A DNA stretch of 64,000 nt from Pseudoalteromonas sp. H105 (lineage in GTDB: Bacteria; Pseudomonadota; Gammaproteobacteria; Enterobacterales; Alteromonadaceae). The stretch lies in contig NZ_LOFH01000003.1 in NCBI RefSeq assembly GCF_001469215.1, positions 354,659 through 418,658 on the forward strand, given 5' to 3'. This document shows positions 49,011 through 60,249 of the stretch, one piece after another. Both the position numbers and the translations under genes were made by a program. Under the pieces are notes generated by a model that did not search any database, was not told the origin of the DNA, and saw nothing but the letters and a program-made list of their open reading frames with translations. The first letter of the stretch is position 1. Each line of letters starts with the position of its first letter.

Positions 49011-51587
49011 ATGCGTTTAGATAGATTTACCAGTAAATTTCAATCTGCGCTTTCTGATGCCCAATCATTAGCGCTTGGTCGTGATCACCAATTTATTGAG
49101 CCTGTACATTTGATGTATTCATTATTACAACAAAGTGGCTCAAGTGTTCGAGCGTTGTTTGCACAAGCCGGCGTCAGTGCTGATGAGCTAAATACTAAAC
49201 TATCCAAAGAGATTGAAAAGTTATTCAAAGTGGAAGGTGTTGGTGGTGATGTTCAATTATCAAACAACATGGTTTCACTGATCAATTTATGCGATAAATA
49301 TGCACAAAAGCGTAAAGATAAATTTATTTCGAGTGAATTATTTGTGCTTGCTGCGTGTGCTGATAAAGGCCCTTTGGGGGACGTGCTTCGGGCGTTAAAC
49401 GTTACCGCACCCAAGATAGAATCAGCGATTGAAGCGATTCGCGGCGGTCAAAAAGTCGATGATCCTAACGCAGAGGAAACACGACAAGCACTTAAGAAAT
49501 TTACTATTGATCTAACTGAGCGTGCTGAGCAAGGTAAGCTTGATCCTGTTATTGGCCGTGATGATGAGATTCGCCGTACTATTCAAGTACTGCAACGTCG
49601 AACTAAAAATAATCCCGTCTTAATTGGTGAACCGGGTGTTGGTAAAACGGCGATTGCCGAAGGGCTTGCACAACGTATTATTAATGGTGAAGTACCAGAA
49701 GGGCTTAAAAATAAGCGAGTGTTGTCACTTGATTTAGGTGCGTTGGTAGCCGGTGCTAAATACCGTGGTGAATTTGAAGAACGTTTAAAGTCTGTACTGA
49801 ATGAACTGGCTAAAGAAGAAGGCCAAGTTATTCTGTTTATTGATGAAATCCATACTATGGTTGGCGCGGGTAAAACCGATGGGGCCATGGATGCAGGCAA
49901 TATGTTAAAGCCTGCGCTAGCGCGTGGTGAACTTCACTGTGTGGGGGCAACAACGCTTGACGAATATCGCCAATACATTGAAAAAGATGCAGCACTTGAA
50001 CGACGCTTTCAAAAAGTCTTGGTTGAAGAGCCCTCCGTTGAAGACACGATCGCTATTTTGCGAGGCTTAAAAGAGCGGTATGAGTTACATCATAGTGTTG
50101 ATATAACCGATCCTGCCATTGTTGCTGCGGCACATTTATCACATCGCTATATAAGTGATAGACAGCTACCAGATAAAGCCATTGATCTTATTGATGAAGC
50201 GGGTTCGTCAATTCGTCTGCAAATAGACTCAAAGCCAGAGTCCTTAGATAAATTAGAACGTCGTATTATTCAATTAAAGCTTGAAGATAATGCTCTGGCT
50301 AAAGAAAAAGATGAAGCAAGTCAAAAACGCCGAGCGGAAATGCAGGAGTTAATAAGCGATTTAGAATCGCAATACCGTGAATTGGATGAAGTGTGGAACG
50401 CAGAAAAAGCTTCGTTACAAGGCACGCAGGTAATTAAAGCAGAGCTTGAGCAAGCACGGCTTGATTTAGAAGTGGCCAGGCGAGCAACTGACTTACAGCG
50501 GATGTCTGAACTACAATACGGCCGCATCCCTGATCTAGAGCGTAAACTTGATTTAGCTTCGCAAGCTGAAATGCAAGATATGAGCTTGCTAAAAAACCAA
50601 GTAGGTGAAGACGAAATTGCTGAAATATTATCGCGTTGGACGGGTATTCCAGTATCTAAGATGCTACAAGGTGAGCGTGAAAAGTTATTACAAATGGAAG
50701 AGCAACTTCATGCAAAAGTAATCGGTCAGGATGAAGCAGTTGTTGCTGTATCAAATGCAATTCGACGTTCACGTGCAGGGCTTGCGGATCCTAATCGTCC
50801 TATTGGCTCATTTTTATTCTTAGGCCCAACAGGGGTAGGTAAAACGGAGTTGACCAAAGCGCTTGCAACTTACATGTTTGATACAGAAAGCGCGATGGTG
50901 CGTATCGATATGTCAGAGTTTATGGAAAAACACTCTGTGGCACGCCTTGTTGGTGCGCCTCCAGGTTATGTTGGTTATGAAGAAGGTGGCTATTTAACAG
51001 AAGCTGTTAGGCGTCGCCCATACTCTGTAATTTTACTCGACGAAGTTGAGAAAGCACACCCAGATGTGTTTAATATTTTACTGCAAGTTTTAGATGATGG
51101 CCGCTTAACTGACGGGCAGGGGCGCACGGTTGATTTTAAAAACACTGTGATCATCATGACCTCAAACCTAGGCTCAGATATCATTCAAGAGCAAGCGAGT
51201 AATAACGATTACGACACTCTTAAAGAAAAAGTGATGGGTGTGTTAGTGAGTCAATTTAGGCCCGAGTTTATAAACCGAATTGATGAAACAGTTGTGTTTC
51301 ATTCGCTGGCGAATGAGCATATTAAAGAAATTGCTGATATCCAATTAACTAAATTACGTGAGCGTTTAACGCAGATGGGTTACTTACTTGAAATAAGTGA
51401 AGGCGCATTGGAGCGTATTGCAGCAAGTGGGTTTGATCCTGTTTATGGTGCTCGACCGCTTAAGCGAGCTATTCAGCACACGATTGAAAACCCGCTAGCG
51501 CAGAAATTGTTAGCAGGCGAGTACCAAAGTGGCAGTGTGATTGTCATCGATGCTGATGAGCATGGGCTAATCTTTTCGGCACGTTAG
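49011..51587 (+). CDS. clpB: ATP-dependent chaperone ClpB
   Basis: This 858-residue protein has an N-domain, two AAA+ modules with Walker A motifs [13 protein letters not shown] and [13 protein letters not shown], and a long coiled-coil middle domain (about residues 405-525, rich in Glu, Lys and Arg) that marks ClpB from ClpA. It refolds aggregated proteins with DnaK. It has its own heat-shock promoter and a strong terminator. Confidence 0.97.
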   Translation: MRLDRFTSKFQSALSDAQSLALGRDHQFIEPVHLMYSLLQQSGSSVRALFAQAGVSADELNTKLSKEIEKLFKVEGVGGDVQLSNNMVSLINLCDKYAQKRKDKFISSELFVLAACADKGPLGDVLRALNVTAPKIESAIEAIRGGQKVDDPNAEETRQALKKFTIDLTERAEQGKLDPVIGRDDEIRRTIQVLQRRTKNNPVLIGEPGVGKTAIAEGLAQRIINGEVPEGLKNKRVLSLDLGALVAGAKYRGEFEERLKSVLNELAKEEGQVILFIDEIHTMVGAGKTDGAMDAGNMLKPALARGELHCVGATTLDEYRQYIEKDAALERRFQKVLVEEPSVEDTIAILRGLKERYELHHSVDITDPAIVAAAHLSHRYISDRQLPDKAIDLIDEAGSSIRLQIDSKPESLDKLERRIIQLKLEDNALAKEKDEASQKRRAEMQELISDLESQYRELDEVWNAEKASLQGTQVIKAELEQARLDLEVARRATDLQRMSELQYGRIPDLERKLDLASQAEMQDMSLLKNQVGEDEIAEILSRWTGIPVSKMLQGEREKLLQMEEQLHAKVIGQDEAVVAVSNAIRRSRAGLADPNRPIGSFLFLGPTGVGKTELTKALATYMFDTESAMVRIDMSEFMEKHSVARLVGAPPGYVGYEEGGYLTEAVRRRPYSVILLDEVEKAHPDVFNILLQVLDDGRLTDGQGRTVDFKNTVIIMTSNLGSDIIQEQASNNDYDTLKEKVMGVLVSQFRPEFINRIDETVVFHSLANEHIKEIADIQLTKLRERLTQMGYLLEISEGALERIAASGFDPVYGARPLKRAIQHTIENPLAQKLLAGEYQSGSVIVIDADEHGLIFSAR

Positions 51588-51632
51588 TAAAGGTTTATGA
51601 AACTCGCACCATAAGGTGGCTTGGGTATAAAT

Positions 51633-51660
51633 AAAAGGCCAGCAATTTGCTGGCCTTTTA
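51633..51660. terminator. Bidirectional terminator between clpB and chemoreceptor gene
   Basis: Perfect 11-base stem AAAAGGCCAGC / GCTGGCCTTTT with an AATTT loop, flanked by A and T runs; it ends clpB and the convergent receptor gene. Confidence 0.88.
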
Positions 51661-51681
51661 CTTGTCAAGAGTGACTTTTTA

Positions 51682-53229
51682 TTACACTTTAAAGGTTTGT
51701 AAGATGTCTCTTACTTTTGCAGACCCTTCAACAAGGTGGGCTGCATCTTTTGCCACTTTGTAGCTCATATTTAAATTTTCATCACTAAAGCCTTTGATTT
51801 GCTCGATATTATTACTAATATCGCCACTAACCACTTGTTGCTCTTCTGCGGCAGTTGATATTTGTGTCGCTAACTGAGAGATTTCACTAATTTGAGCAAA
51901 AATGCTATCAAGTTCAACCTGAGTGTGACCTGTTGTATCTACGCATTTATCAGCTTGGCTTTTTGTGTTTTTCATTACAGAGGACCAGCTAAATAAAGTG
52001 TCTTGTATTTCTTTTATAGAATTATGAATTTGTGATGTGGCTTTTTGAGTACGAGATGATAAAGCACGAACTTCATCGGCTACTACCGCAAATCCACGGC
52101 CATGTTCACCTGCTCGAGCAGCCTCAATCGCAGCATTTAATGCAAGTAAATTAGTTTGCTCAGCTATGCCCTCAATTTCAGTCATTACTTGACCAATTTT
52201 GTCGGCTTCAGTGGCTAATGCGTTGGCAGTACTGGCCGCTTCCTCTACTTGAGCAGCAAGGCTGGAGACCATTGTGCTATTGTCTGCTATGTGAAGTTTA
52301 ATATCTGAACAGCTTTGGTACGTTACATTTACTTTTTCGGCAGTATCATGCGTGCTACTAGAAATCTCACCAATAGTGGCGCTCATTTGTGACATTGCTG
52401 TCGCAATTTGGCTAAGACGCTCGCCCTGGGCAGAAATACCCTGCTCAGTAAGGGATGACTGATTGTCTAAGTTTGAAGCGATTGTATTAAATGTGGCGGT
52501 TGCATCTTTTATGCGGCCCAAGACTGTAATGAGTTTTGCATTAAGCATTTCATGATTATATTGACTGATACTAAATGGATGAGCACCAACATAAATATAA
52601 CGTGAAACGGAATCAAATGTCGCTTTTTGTTGTTTTAACAAGGCAGGGGTAACAAAAAGCTCATCATAATTGAGTGCCATGACAACTAAACAAAATACAG
52701 TCGCAATTAAGGCGATGGCTATAGAAGAATACACCGCTAATAAAACAAGCCCGATAAACGTGACTATTGCAGATAGAGACTGTCTTGCAGTAACAAGCTC
52801 ACGATAAGACGTAACCGATTTACCTGCGTTAATTTTTTCATAAAGTGCATTAGCACGTTGCTTTAATTGCGTAGTGGGCTTACTTCTTACTGATTGATAA
52901 CCAACTAGTTGGTTATTTTCAAAAATAGGGGTTACAAATGCATCAACCCAATAGTAACGGCCATCTTTACAGCGATTTTTTACCATTCCTCGCCATGAGT
53001 GGCCAGCTTTTAATTTTTCCCACATTTCTTTAAATGCTGCTTTTGGCATGTCTGGGTGACGAACGATATTGTGGTTCTTTCCCATTAATTCTTCTAGCGA
53101 ATAGCCTGCAATGTTGCAAAAAGATTCATTGGCATAGGTTATGATGCCTCGTAGGTCGGTTGTTGAAACGAGTGCTTGATCTTCAGAAAATGAAACTTCT
53201 TCATTGATTGTTTGTTGGCCCCGACGCAT
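51682..53229 (-). CDS. PAS-containing methyl-accepting chemotaxis protein (Aer-like)
   Basis: The protein has 515 residues. An N-terminal PAS domain (about residues 15-125, [18 protein letters not shown], then [14 protein letters not shown]) is of the Aer type that binds FAD. Two membrane helices (about 155-195) have almost no periplasmic loop. The cytoplasmic signalling hairpin is [21 protein letters not shown]. Aer senses redox state and directs aerotaxis. Length is close to E. coli Aer (506). Monocistronic. Confidence 0.85.
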   Translation of the reverse strand: MRRGQQTINEEVSFSEDQALVSTTDLRGIITYANESFCNIAGYSLEELMGKNHNIVRHPDMPKAAFKEMWEKLKAGHSWRGMVKNRCKDGRYYWVDAFVTPIFENNQLVGYQSVRSKPTTQLKQRANALYEKINAGKSVTSYRELVTARQSLSAIVTFIGLVLLAVYSSIAIALIATVFCLVVMALNYDELFVTPALLKQQKATFDSVSRYIYVGAHPFSISQYNHEMLNAKLITVLGRIKDATATFNTIASNLDNQSSLTEQGISAQGERLSQIATAMSQMSATIGEISSSTHDTAEKVNVTYQSCSDIKLHIADNSTMVSSLAAQVEEAASTANALATEADKIGQVMTEIEGIAEQTNLLALNAAIEAARAGEHGRGFAVVADEVRALSSRTQKATSQIHNSIKEIQDTLFSWSSVMKNTKSQADKCVDTTGHTQVELDSIFAQISEISQLATQISTAAEEQQVVSGDISNNIEQIKGFSDENLNMSYKVAKDAAHLVEGSAKVRDILQTFKV

Positions 53230-53480
53230 GGGTTATCCTTAAATATGCTTTTATTATGACTATTATAGAGTTAAAAACGTTTTTATACATCTAAAATACT
53301 ATCTTTAAAGGCGATATTAGCTTATTTGCTAATTTTTATGTTAATTAACCGTGGGGGTATATGTTTTACTATATTCACGTTGAATGATTTTCTGTGTTTT
53401 TCAGGTCTACTATTACTCATTAGTTGAGGGATTCTACTTTGGCACGACTGTGGTGCTATCAAAGCAATTGTATATTCACC

Positions 53481-53524
53481 CTTTCAATGGCAAGATTAGT
53501 ATAAATACCAAAGGATATTGAAAG
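53481..53524. repeat. Inverted repeat upstream of gshA in a 445-base non-coding stretch
   Basis: Between the chemoreceptor start and gshA (53230-53674) I see no convincing gene. The stretch holds an 8-base inverted repeat, CTTTCAAT and ATTGAAAG, with a 28-base spacer. It could be an operator or the remnant of a small element; nothing else in the stretch is recognisable. Confidence 0.35.
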
Positions 53525-53674
53525 AGTGTATGGGCATTGGTTACTTGCTGTATATATACACGGATCCATGTGTTAGCAATATGTATAGTAGTGATCCTGT
53601 TTGTTTTGCCTTGAGTATTATCATTTCGCCCCCATAGACTTAGGATTATGCCACGTGGCTCGAGGAAACATTTT

Positions 53675-55255
53675 TTGACTACACATGAACTAACTGCAAC
53701 GTTAACAGCGTTATCTTCAGAAAAAAATAAATACGCCATAAAAGGTATTCAACGTGGTATTGAACGAGAAGCGCTTAGAATTAAGCCTAGTGGCGTTATC
53801 TCTCAATTAGGTCATCCAATAGGGGTAGGCTGTGCGCTAACAAATGGTCATATCACCACGGACTTTTCAGAATCACTTTTAGAATTTATTACGCCTGTCA
53901 GTGAATCAGCGGAAGAAACTCTGCAACAATTACAAGATTTACAAAAATTTACCTTATCAAAAATGGATGATGAACTGCTGTGGCCAATTAGCATGCCATG
54001 CTTTATTGATCATCAAGATGATATTGTACTTGCCCAATTTGGTGAGTCTAATATTGGCCGTATGAAAACCTTATACCGCGAAGGCTTAAAAAATCGATAT
54101 GGTAGTATGATGCAAGCGATTGCAGGCGTTCATTTTAATATCTCTTTTCCAAAAAGCATGTGGCAATCCCTCCAAGCGATAAAAAGCAACAATGAATCGT
54201 TAGAGCATTTTATTTCTGCTGGTTATCTTGGGCTTATTCGAAACTTTAAGCGTGAGTTGTGGCTTATTAGCTATTTATTTGGTGCATCACCTGCGTTATG
54301 TAGTTCTTTTTTGCAGGGTCGTAAAACAGATTTGCCGTTTAAGAAGTTAGGCAAAGGTACTTTGTTTTTGGAAACAGGTACGGCGCTAAGGTTAGGTAAT
54401 TTAGGTTATACCAACAGCGCTCAGTCATCATTAAAAGTCATGTATAATTCACTGGATGAATATGTTGCAGGGTTAAAGCGTGCAATTCACTCACCGTCAG
54501 ATATTTATGCTGATATTGCAGATTATAAAACGGATGATCCAAAGCAGTTAAATAAAAATATTCTGCAAATTGAGAACGAGTTTTACTCGCCAATTCGTCC
54601 TAAGCGTAATGCACAAAGTGGTGAGACGCCAACGGATGCACTCTTACGTGGTGGTATAGAGTATATTGAAATACGTGCTTTAGATGTAAATCCGTTTAGC
54701 GAAACGGGTATTTCCTTAGAACAAATACACTTTTTAGATGTGTTTTTAACTTACTGTTTATTAAAAGAGTCGCCAGAAATGGATTGGGATTCTCAAACAC
54801 GCAGTACAGAAAACCTAGACTCTGTTGTAAACAATGGCCGAGATTCATCTTTGCAATTGAATAAGTCAGGTACTACAACAAGCTTAGTGCAATGGGGTGA
54901 AGAGATATTTGCTCAATTAGCTGATGTTGCAAGTTATATGGACACCGCTTATGGTACACGTCATTATGCACAAACAGTTAGCCGTTTGAAAACGTGGTTA
55001 AATGACGCGTCGCTCACGTACTCTGGTCAGTATGTTGCTCAGCTGAAGGAGATGAACGTTGATAATGGCCATTTTGCATTAGCGCTTGCACAAAAATACA
55101 AACAAAGCCATCAAGTGACTCCTTATCATGTATTTTCAGATGCTTACTTACATCAACAAGCTGAACAATCTATTATTGATGAGCAAGCAATAACGGCGGC
55201 TGATAGTATTTCTTTTAAAGCTTTTCTGACTGAGTATTTTAAGGGGCATGAATAA
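53675..55255 (+). CDS. gshA: Glutamate-cysteine ligase GshA
   Basis: This protein belongs to the proteobacterial GshA family: GIQRGIEREALRIKPSG near the start, TDFSESLLEFITP, MQAIAGVHFNISFP, and RGGIEYIEIRALDVNPFSE. It makes gamma-glutamylcysteine, the first step of glutathione synthesis. I prefer the TTG at 53675, which has GAGGAA seven bases upstream and gives an N-terminus of the usual length (526 residues). The in-frame ATG at 53648 would add nine residues (MPRGSRKHF) not expected in the family. A hairpin follows the stop. Confidence 0.92.
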   Translation: MTTHELTATLTALSSEKNKYAIKGIQRGIEREALRIKPSGVISQLGHPIGVGCALTNGHITTDFSESLLEFITPVSESAEETLQQLQDLQKFTLSKMDDELLWPISMPCFIDHQDDIVLAQFGESNIGRMKTLYREGLKNRYGSMMQAIAGVHFNISFPKSMWQSLQAIKSNNESLEHFISAGYLGLIRNFKRELWLISYLFGASPALCSSFLQGRKTDLPFKKLGKGTLFLETGTALRLGNLGYTNSAQSSLKVMYNSLDEYVAGLKRAIHSPSDIYADIADYKTDDPKQLNKNILQIENEFYSPIRPKRNAQSGETPTDALLRGGIEYIEIRALDVNPFSETGISLEQIHFLDVFLTYCLLKESPEMDWDSQTRSTENLDSVVNNGRDSSLQLNKSGTTTSLVQWGEEIFAQLADVASYMDTAYGTRHYAQTVSRLKTWLNDASLTYSGQYVAQLKEMNVDNGHFALALAQKYKQSHQVTPYHVFSDAYLHQQAEQSIIDEQAITAADSISFKAFLTEYFKGHE

Positions 55256-55257
55256 GC

Positions 55258-55287
55258 AAAAAAAAACGCAGCCCAAAGTGGGCTGCG
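55258..55287 (-). terminator. Strong hairpin after gshA, T-run on the minus strand only
   Basis: Perfect stem CGCAGCCCA / TGGGCTGCG with an AAG loop. An A-run lies on the left, so the U-run needed for termination exists only for minus-strand transcripts. On the plus strand it is a hairpin without a U-run. Confidence 0.55.
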
Positions 55288-55379
55288 TAAAGATTCTTCA
55301 GGGATGAAACAATGCTAAACTGCGCATTCAAGTAGTCAGACTCACATTTTTATAGAAAGTTCAGCGAGAACTCAAAAAA

Positions 55380-55988
55380 ATGAAAAAAATTTTAATTATT
55401 TTATCGCTGGGAGCCACTTTATCTGGTTGTGCAACAGCACCCCCCAAGCAACCTAATGATATATGTAAGATTTTTGAAGAAAAAAATGATTGGTACTACG
55501 ATGCTAGAGATGCTGAGGAAAAATGGGGAGCCCCTAAGCATGTATTAATGAGCATGATGTACCAAGAGAGCTCTTTTAAACATGATGCAGCACCGCCAAT
55601 GGAATATTTTTTATGGATTATTCCAACAGGGCGAGCCAGTTCAGCCTATGGATATTCACAAGCAAAAACGCTTACGTGGTCTGATTATATACGCGAAACA
55701 GGCAATAGTGGCGCAGATAGGGATGACTTTGATGATGCAATTGATTTTATGGCGTGGTTTGTTTATAAAACGCATAAAGTGAATGGGGTATCTAAATGGG
55801 ATGCATACGCACAGTACCTTAACTACCACGAAGGGTGGGGCGGTTATAAGCGTGGCACCTATAAAAAGAAAAAGTGGTTAATGAGTGTTGCTAATAAAGT
55901 AAAAAACCGCGCAAGTCGGTACGGTGCACAATTAAAAAAATGTGAAGATGATTTAGATAAAGGCTGGCTAGAGCGTATCTTTTCATAA
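55380..55988 (+). CDS. SLT-like lytic transglycosylase lipoprotein
   Basis: This 202-residue protein has a lipobox LSGC (Cys about residue 17). The mature part resembles the SLT lysozyme-like fold: a MMYQESSFKHDA segment with the catalytic-type Glu, then SSAYGYSQAKTLTW and LNYHEGWGGYKRGT, the GYSQ and YHEG pattern of this group. It probably cleaves peptidoglycan from the inner leaflet of the outer membrane. Monocistronic. Confidence 0.75.
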   Translation: MKKILIILSLGATLSGCATAPPKQPNDICKIFEEKNDWYYDARDAEEKWGAPKHVLMSMMYQESSFKHDAAPPMEYFLWIIPTGRASSAYGYSQAKTLTWSDYIRETGNSGADRDDFDDAIDFMAWFVYKTHKVNGVSKWDAYAQYLNYHEGWGGYKRGTYKKKKWLMSVANKVKNRASRYGAQLKKCEDDLDKGWLERIFS

Positions 55989-56049
55989 TACTCATATTTT
56001 ACGAATCTAACGTTCTTTTCTTATCAGCCAAAGGTCTAACACCGAAAAT

Positions 56050-56069
56050 GGGGCAAGGTAAGTTGCCCC
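56050..56069. terminator. Hairpin between SLT lipoprotein and spermidine-synthase-like gene
   Basis: Stem GGGGCAA / TTGCCCC with a GGTAAG loop, followed by TAGTTTT on the plus strand and ATTTTC on the minus strand. The T-runs are weak, so it is a probable, not certain, terminator for both convergent genes. Confidence 0.5.
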
Positions 56070-56074
56070 TAGTT

Positions 56075-58075
56075 TTAAAGTTTTATTAGGGATAATGAGC
56101 TATTTTTTTGATCCGTCCAGTGTACTAACTGAGAGTCTGGGTAGGATTTTATTGGCGATAATTCACTGATTTCAGTAGCATCTAAAAACCGTTGGTTGCT
56201 GGTTAATACAACCCATTCAGAGTCTAATGCAGTTAATTTATTTGCACTGTGCTTAAACTTTATTAATGCTTTATCAAAGTAAGTACTATGCGCTTGGATC
56301 ACTGGTAGTAAATCTATATGGTTATTTGATATATGGATGATTAAAATACCGTTTTCACTTAATCGTTGCCAGTACAGCTCAAACGCTTCTTGAGTTAATA
56401 GATGGGCGGGAATGACGTCACTTGAAAATGCATCTATGACTAATGCATTCATTAAAGGTGCATTACGTTTAAACTCGTTTGCTAATGCGACTCTGCCATC
56501 ACCAATGGTGACATTTACTTTGGCAGGGCTGTTTTTAAGGTAATCAAAATACCTATTTGCCATTGTATAAACCGCGGGATTTAACTCATAAAAATGCACA
56601 GTATCGTGCTTATCAGCGAGGCTAGCTAAAACCCCTGCACCTAACCCCACGACGCCCATGTTAAGCTTTTCTTGGCTTTTAAGTATCGCCAACGACTTAG
56701 CGACGCCTGTATGTTGATGATAATAACTGCTAGCGAGTGCATCTTTACCATGCAAGGGTTGCGAACCATGCACTGTGGTACCATCAATTAAGCGTCTTTG
56801 CGCAAGCTCAGGGGTATTGATATCTTTTACTGTTAGGTAACCATAAAAATTCCTCTGCGATGCAACGTTATATTGATTAAAACTAGAATAAAGCACTAAA
56901 TAGCAGCCACACCACAAAGCTGTCGCACTGAGCAATATCGTATTTATTTTTTTAAATTGAGTCAGATGAATGTAACTAATAAGAATAAGCAGCACTGCTA
57001 AAGCGACGATATACTCGGTGATTTGTTCAAACAGCAGCGGAGCAAGTAACGTTGTAAATAAACTGCCAAGTGCGCCGCCTAAAGCAATAAACAAATAAAA
57101 GTGTGTGAGTAATGTACCAGGAGGTGCGAGTTGCCTAAGTTCTCCGTGGCAAATCATGCAGCCACTCAATAATATAAAGCTATAAATAATAATTTGTGCG
57201 ATAGCATTAAACTGACTGCCTAAGAAGTACATTATTAGACCTGCAAACGCGCTGAATATAAAAGCATATACCCAAATAGAACGGTTATAGTTGTTTTTAT
57301 TGGCAAACGTATAACTAAAACTACCTAAATAGATAGCAAGTGGCACCACCCATACAAGTGGCATTGGTGGAATGTTGGTGCTGATCATTTGTGTGGTTGC
57401 AATTAGCATTATTGAGCTTGTTGCGGATAAAATAAGCCAAAGCATATTGGGCTTTTTTAGAATGGTTTGTACGTGTGGTAGCGATGAGTTATTTTCTTTG
57501 CTGCTTTTGCCTAATAGTTTATATGCTAAACAAATTAATAGTATGCAGTAGGTAAGCAGCCCTATTTGCCAGTAATTTTTTTGTTGCGGCAGTGAAAAAA
57601 ACACCTCAAATACGAGTGGGTAGCTTATTAAGGCTAATAAAGAGCCAAGATTAGAAACCGAATACCAATGGTAGGGCACTGCATTTTTACCACGCTCTAT
57701 GTACCATCGTTGCATAAGTACACTTGTGGCGCTTAGCAACATAAACACTAAGCCAATTTGATTTAGTAAGTTTGCCATAACTGACCAGTTAGGGGCTAAA
57801 TCTAAATTAACGTAGAATTTGTTTAGGCTAATTAAGCTCGCTACAACAACCAGCGAAATATGGATTACCATTTGTTTTTTTAGTGAATAGCGACTTAAAA
57901 AGTGTGCGTAAAAGTAACCAAGTAATAAAACAGTTTGATAAAAAAATAGACTGGCTGACCACACTGATGCGCCGCCTCCAAATCGTGGTAACAGCTCTTT
58001 AGATAGCATAGGTTGAATTTGAAATAGCAAAAATGCGCTAACAAAAATGGTTAATAAGAATAAGATACGAAGCAT
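56075..58075 (-). CDS. Membrane-fused spermidine-synthase-like protein
   Basis: This 666-residue protein has about 12-13 membrane helices (residues 1-390), then a Rossmann domain of the spermidine synthase type (about residues 430-640): GVVGLGAGVLASLAD, VHFYELNPAVYTMAN, IGDGRVALA, ALVIDAFSSDVIPAHL. Fused proteins of this kind are common in marine bacteria but their substrate is uncertain. The DAFSSDVIP motif retains the acidic site of aminopropyltransferases. Divergent from the next regulator gene. Confidence 0.75.
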   Translation of the reverse strand: MLRILFLLTIFVSAFLLFQIQPMLSKELLPRFGGGASVWSASLFFYQTVLLLGYFYAHFLSRYSLKKQMVIHISLVVVASLISLNKFYVNLDLAPNWSVMANLLNQIGLVFMLLSATSVLMQRWYIERGKNAVPYHWYSVSNLGSLLALISYPLVFEVFFSLPQQKNYWQIGLLTYCILLICLAYKLLGKSSKENNSSLPHVQTILKKPNMLWLILSATSSIMLIATTQMISTNIPPMPLVWVVPLAIYLGSFSYTFANKNNYNRSIWVYAFIFSAFAGLIMYFLGSQFNAIAQIIIYSFILLSGCMICHGELRQLAPPGTLLTHFYLFIALGGALGSLFTTLLAPLLFEQITEYIVALAVLLILISYIHLTQFKKINTILLSATALWCGCYLVLYSSFNQYNVASQRNFYGYLTVKDINTPELAQRRLIDGTTVHGSQPLHGKDALASSYYHQHTGVAKSLAILKSQEKLNMGVVGLGAGVLASLADKHDTVHFYELNPAVYTMANRYFDYLKNSPAKVNVTIGDGRVALANEFKRNAPLMNALVIDAFSSDVIPAHLLTQEAFELYWQRLSENGILIIHISNNHIDLLPVIQAHSTYFDKALIKFKHSANKLTALDSEWVVLTSNQRFLDATEISELSPIKSYPDSQLVHWTDQKNSSLSLIKL

Positions 58076-58204
58076 GGATATTAATTATTAATGAATCATG
58101 TGAGCAGCATTGCGGGTAACAGATCAAGCAGCAATGGAATTAGCCTAGAGTTTCTCTTAAGAAAACCTTAATATATGATTTATAATAATTTATTGGAGTA
58201 GCCA

Positions 58205-60205
58205 GTGGGCAAGTTTGTAATAGGGGAATTCGCTATAGATGTCAGTCGATGTAAAATATCATCAGCTGATACAGAGCAAGTCGTTGAACCTAAAGTCATG
58301 GATGTACTGCAATATTTGTATTCTCATCGGGGTACTGTGGTTAGCCAGGAACAAATTTTTTCTGCCGTATGGCCAAATGCGACATTCAGCCCAAGCTATG
58401 TGCAGCGCTGTATTGCATTGCTAAGAAAAGCATTGAATGAAGATTCAAAAAATCCACGTTATATTATTACTCACCCAAAGCGCGGGTACAGCCTCGAAGT
58501 AGCTGAGCCGCAGTTAAATAAACCCAAACGTCTATACTTGCCAGCGTTGGCTATTTTAATCGTCATGTTGATTGGGATTGTAAGTTGGCTTTACCCTGAT
58601 ACACCGCAAGTAAAAACACACTTTACTAAATTGATGCCTATTTCTTCGAGTGAAGAAAATGAATCTAGTATTTCTTTATCACATAATGGTGAGTATGTAG
58701 CCTTTGTGCGTGGTGATAAGTCAAACCAAGCTATCTGGTTAAAAAACTTACGCTCAGGAAAAGAAATTAGGTTAACCCAAAAACAGTCAACGTATCACAG
58801 TCTTGGATGGAGTAGCGACGACAGTGAAATCGTATTTGTGCACCAGAAAGATACCCAAACATTGGGGTATTTCACCTTAGACAAACTGACATTACAACCT
58901 GCAAACTACAGAGAAATCTATACTTTTAAAGACTTTAAAGTGACGAGCCAGCAGTTAGAGTGGGCCAGTGACAACCATATTTATTTTATTGAGAAACGCC
59001 AAAGCGATAACCATACTCAACTAAGTGCAATTGATTTAACAACGCAAGAAAAACGTGTTATCAAGTCATCCGCAGGACAGGATTGGATGAAGTTGCAGGC
59101 ACTATCACCAAGTCAGCAGTTTATTGCGCTTGCCTCTGAGGCAGGGCAAAATAAATACAGAGTTGATGTGTTCGACATTAAAACAAGCACAACAAAAACA
59201 TTAGCGGTTGTTGAAGACTCAGTGCAAGGTTTGAGCTGGCACCCCGATGAACACCAATTATTGATTAGTAATAAACATGAACTCCAGTTATTAAACTTAC
59301 AGGGGCAACTAAAAAAGTTGGCGTTTAATAATTACCACATTATTAGAGACGCGCATTTCTCGTTGTCAGGTAACGATATTTTAATGGAATTAGTTAAGGT
59401 TGATGTGGATATCACTCGTTCAACTCGTCAAGCGCCAACGCAATTTGAAACACTTGTAGATACCTCATCGGTCGACTTTTTACCTGTGTACTCCCCTGAT
59501 TCGTCTAAATTTGTATTTGAATCTCATCGGTTTGGTACAAAACAATTATTTTTATATGAAAATGGCACGCAAACGCTGATTTTTTCTAACCCAAACAATG
59601 AAGAATTATTTGGCATAGTCTGGTCAAAAGACGGTAAAGAAGTGATCACTGCCAGTAAAAATACTCTTTTTAGAGTTAATATAAAAGAAGGGAGTTTTGA
59701 AAGTATTCCTCACGCCTACCATTCATTTTATCTGCGAGAAATGTATCACCACGAAGACGCTATTTTAGTTTCTTATCGCGCTGCAGACGGGGTTACTTTT
59801 CATCCCGCTAAATTTGATTTAGAGACGCTTGAGCTAACACCTTATACAGGCTCAGGAGAACGCTTGGCATGTTACGCAATGGATATTGATGATCAGGATC
59901 AGGTTTACTTTTCCAATGAAAAACAAGTGTTTAGATTGAACAAAAACAAAGCGCTTGAAACTGTTTGGCAATCACCTACAAAAGAGATCATCGGTTTGAG
60001 CGCCGGAGCTACAATGATGACAGTCACCCTTGCAGATAAAGACGGTTATGAGATGAATGAAATAGATTTTAAATCAGGGAGTAATAAAACCATATTTAAT
60101 GGCAAAGATGATGGGAAAATGCTAATAAATGCATCCCATGATTTTCAGCAATTTCTTTATTTAACAGAGCCTAAAAGAACACGTACTTTAGTGCGCTTAA
60201 ACTAA
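58205..60205 (+). CDS. CadC/ToxR-like membrane regulator with periplasmic TolB-like propeller
   Basis: The protein has 666 residues from a GTG at 58205. An N-terminal winged helix of the OmpR/CadC type (residues 1-100, VEPKVMDVLQYLYSHRGTVV, then ITHPKRGYSLEV) is followed by one membrane helix (about 113-130) and a periplasmic WD40/PD40-like repeat domain (about 145-660, repeated S-x-x-G-x-x-V/I-x-F and W-S-x-D motifs such as LGWSSDDSEIVFV and GIVWSKDGKEVIT). Such proteins sense outside signals and bind DNA directly from the membrane. Its targets are unknown. Confidence 0.78.
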   Translation: MGKFVIGEFAIDVSRCKISSADTEQVVEPKVMDVLQYLYSHRGTVVSQEQIFSAVWPNATFSPSYVQRCIALLRKALNEDSKNPRYIITHPKRGYSLEVAEPQLNKPKRLYLPALAILIVMLIGIVSWLYPDTPQVKTHFTKLMPISSSEENESSISLSHNGEYVAFVRGDKSNQAIWLKNLRSGKEIRLTQKQSTYHSLGWSSDDSEIVFVHQKDTQTLGYFTLDKLTLQPANYREIYTFKDFKVTSQQLEWASDNHIYFIEKRQSDNHTQLSAIDLTTQEKRVIKSSAGQDWMKLQALSPSQQFIALASEAGQNKYRVDVFDIKTSTTKTLAVVEDSVQGLSWHPDEHQLLISNKHELQLLNLQGQLKKLAFNNYHIIRDAHFSLSGNDILMELVKVDVDITRSTRQAPTQFETLVDTSSVDFLPVYSPDSSKFVFESHRFGTKQLFLYENGTQTLIFSNPNNEELFGIVWSKDGKEVITASKNTLFRVNIKEGSFESIPHAYHSFYLREMYHHEDAILVSYRAADGVTFHPAKFDLETLELTPYTGSGERLACYAMDIDDQDQVYFSNEKQVFRLNKNKALETVWQSPTKEIIGLSAGATMMTVTLADKDGYEMNEIDFKSGSNKTIFNGKDDGKMLINASHDFQQFLYLTEPKRTRTLVRLN

Positions 60206-60249
60206 AAACTCCGGCAAGTGAGTAGGCGTTAACTTATGATGAGGTTGTT

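Noticed and set aside
53476..53739. 87-codon minus-strand frame upstream of gshA
   Set aside because: It overlaps the start of gshA in antisense, has no ribosome site and no recognisable protein features.
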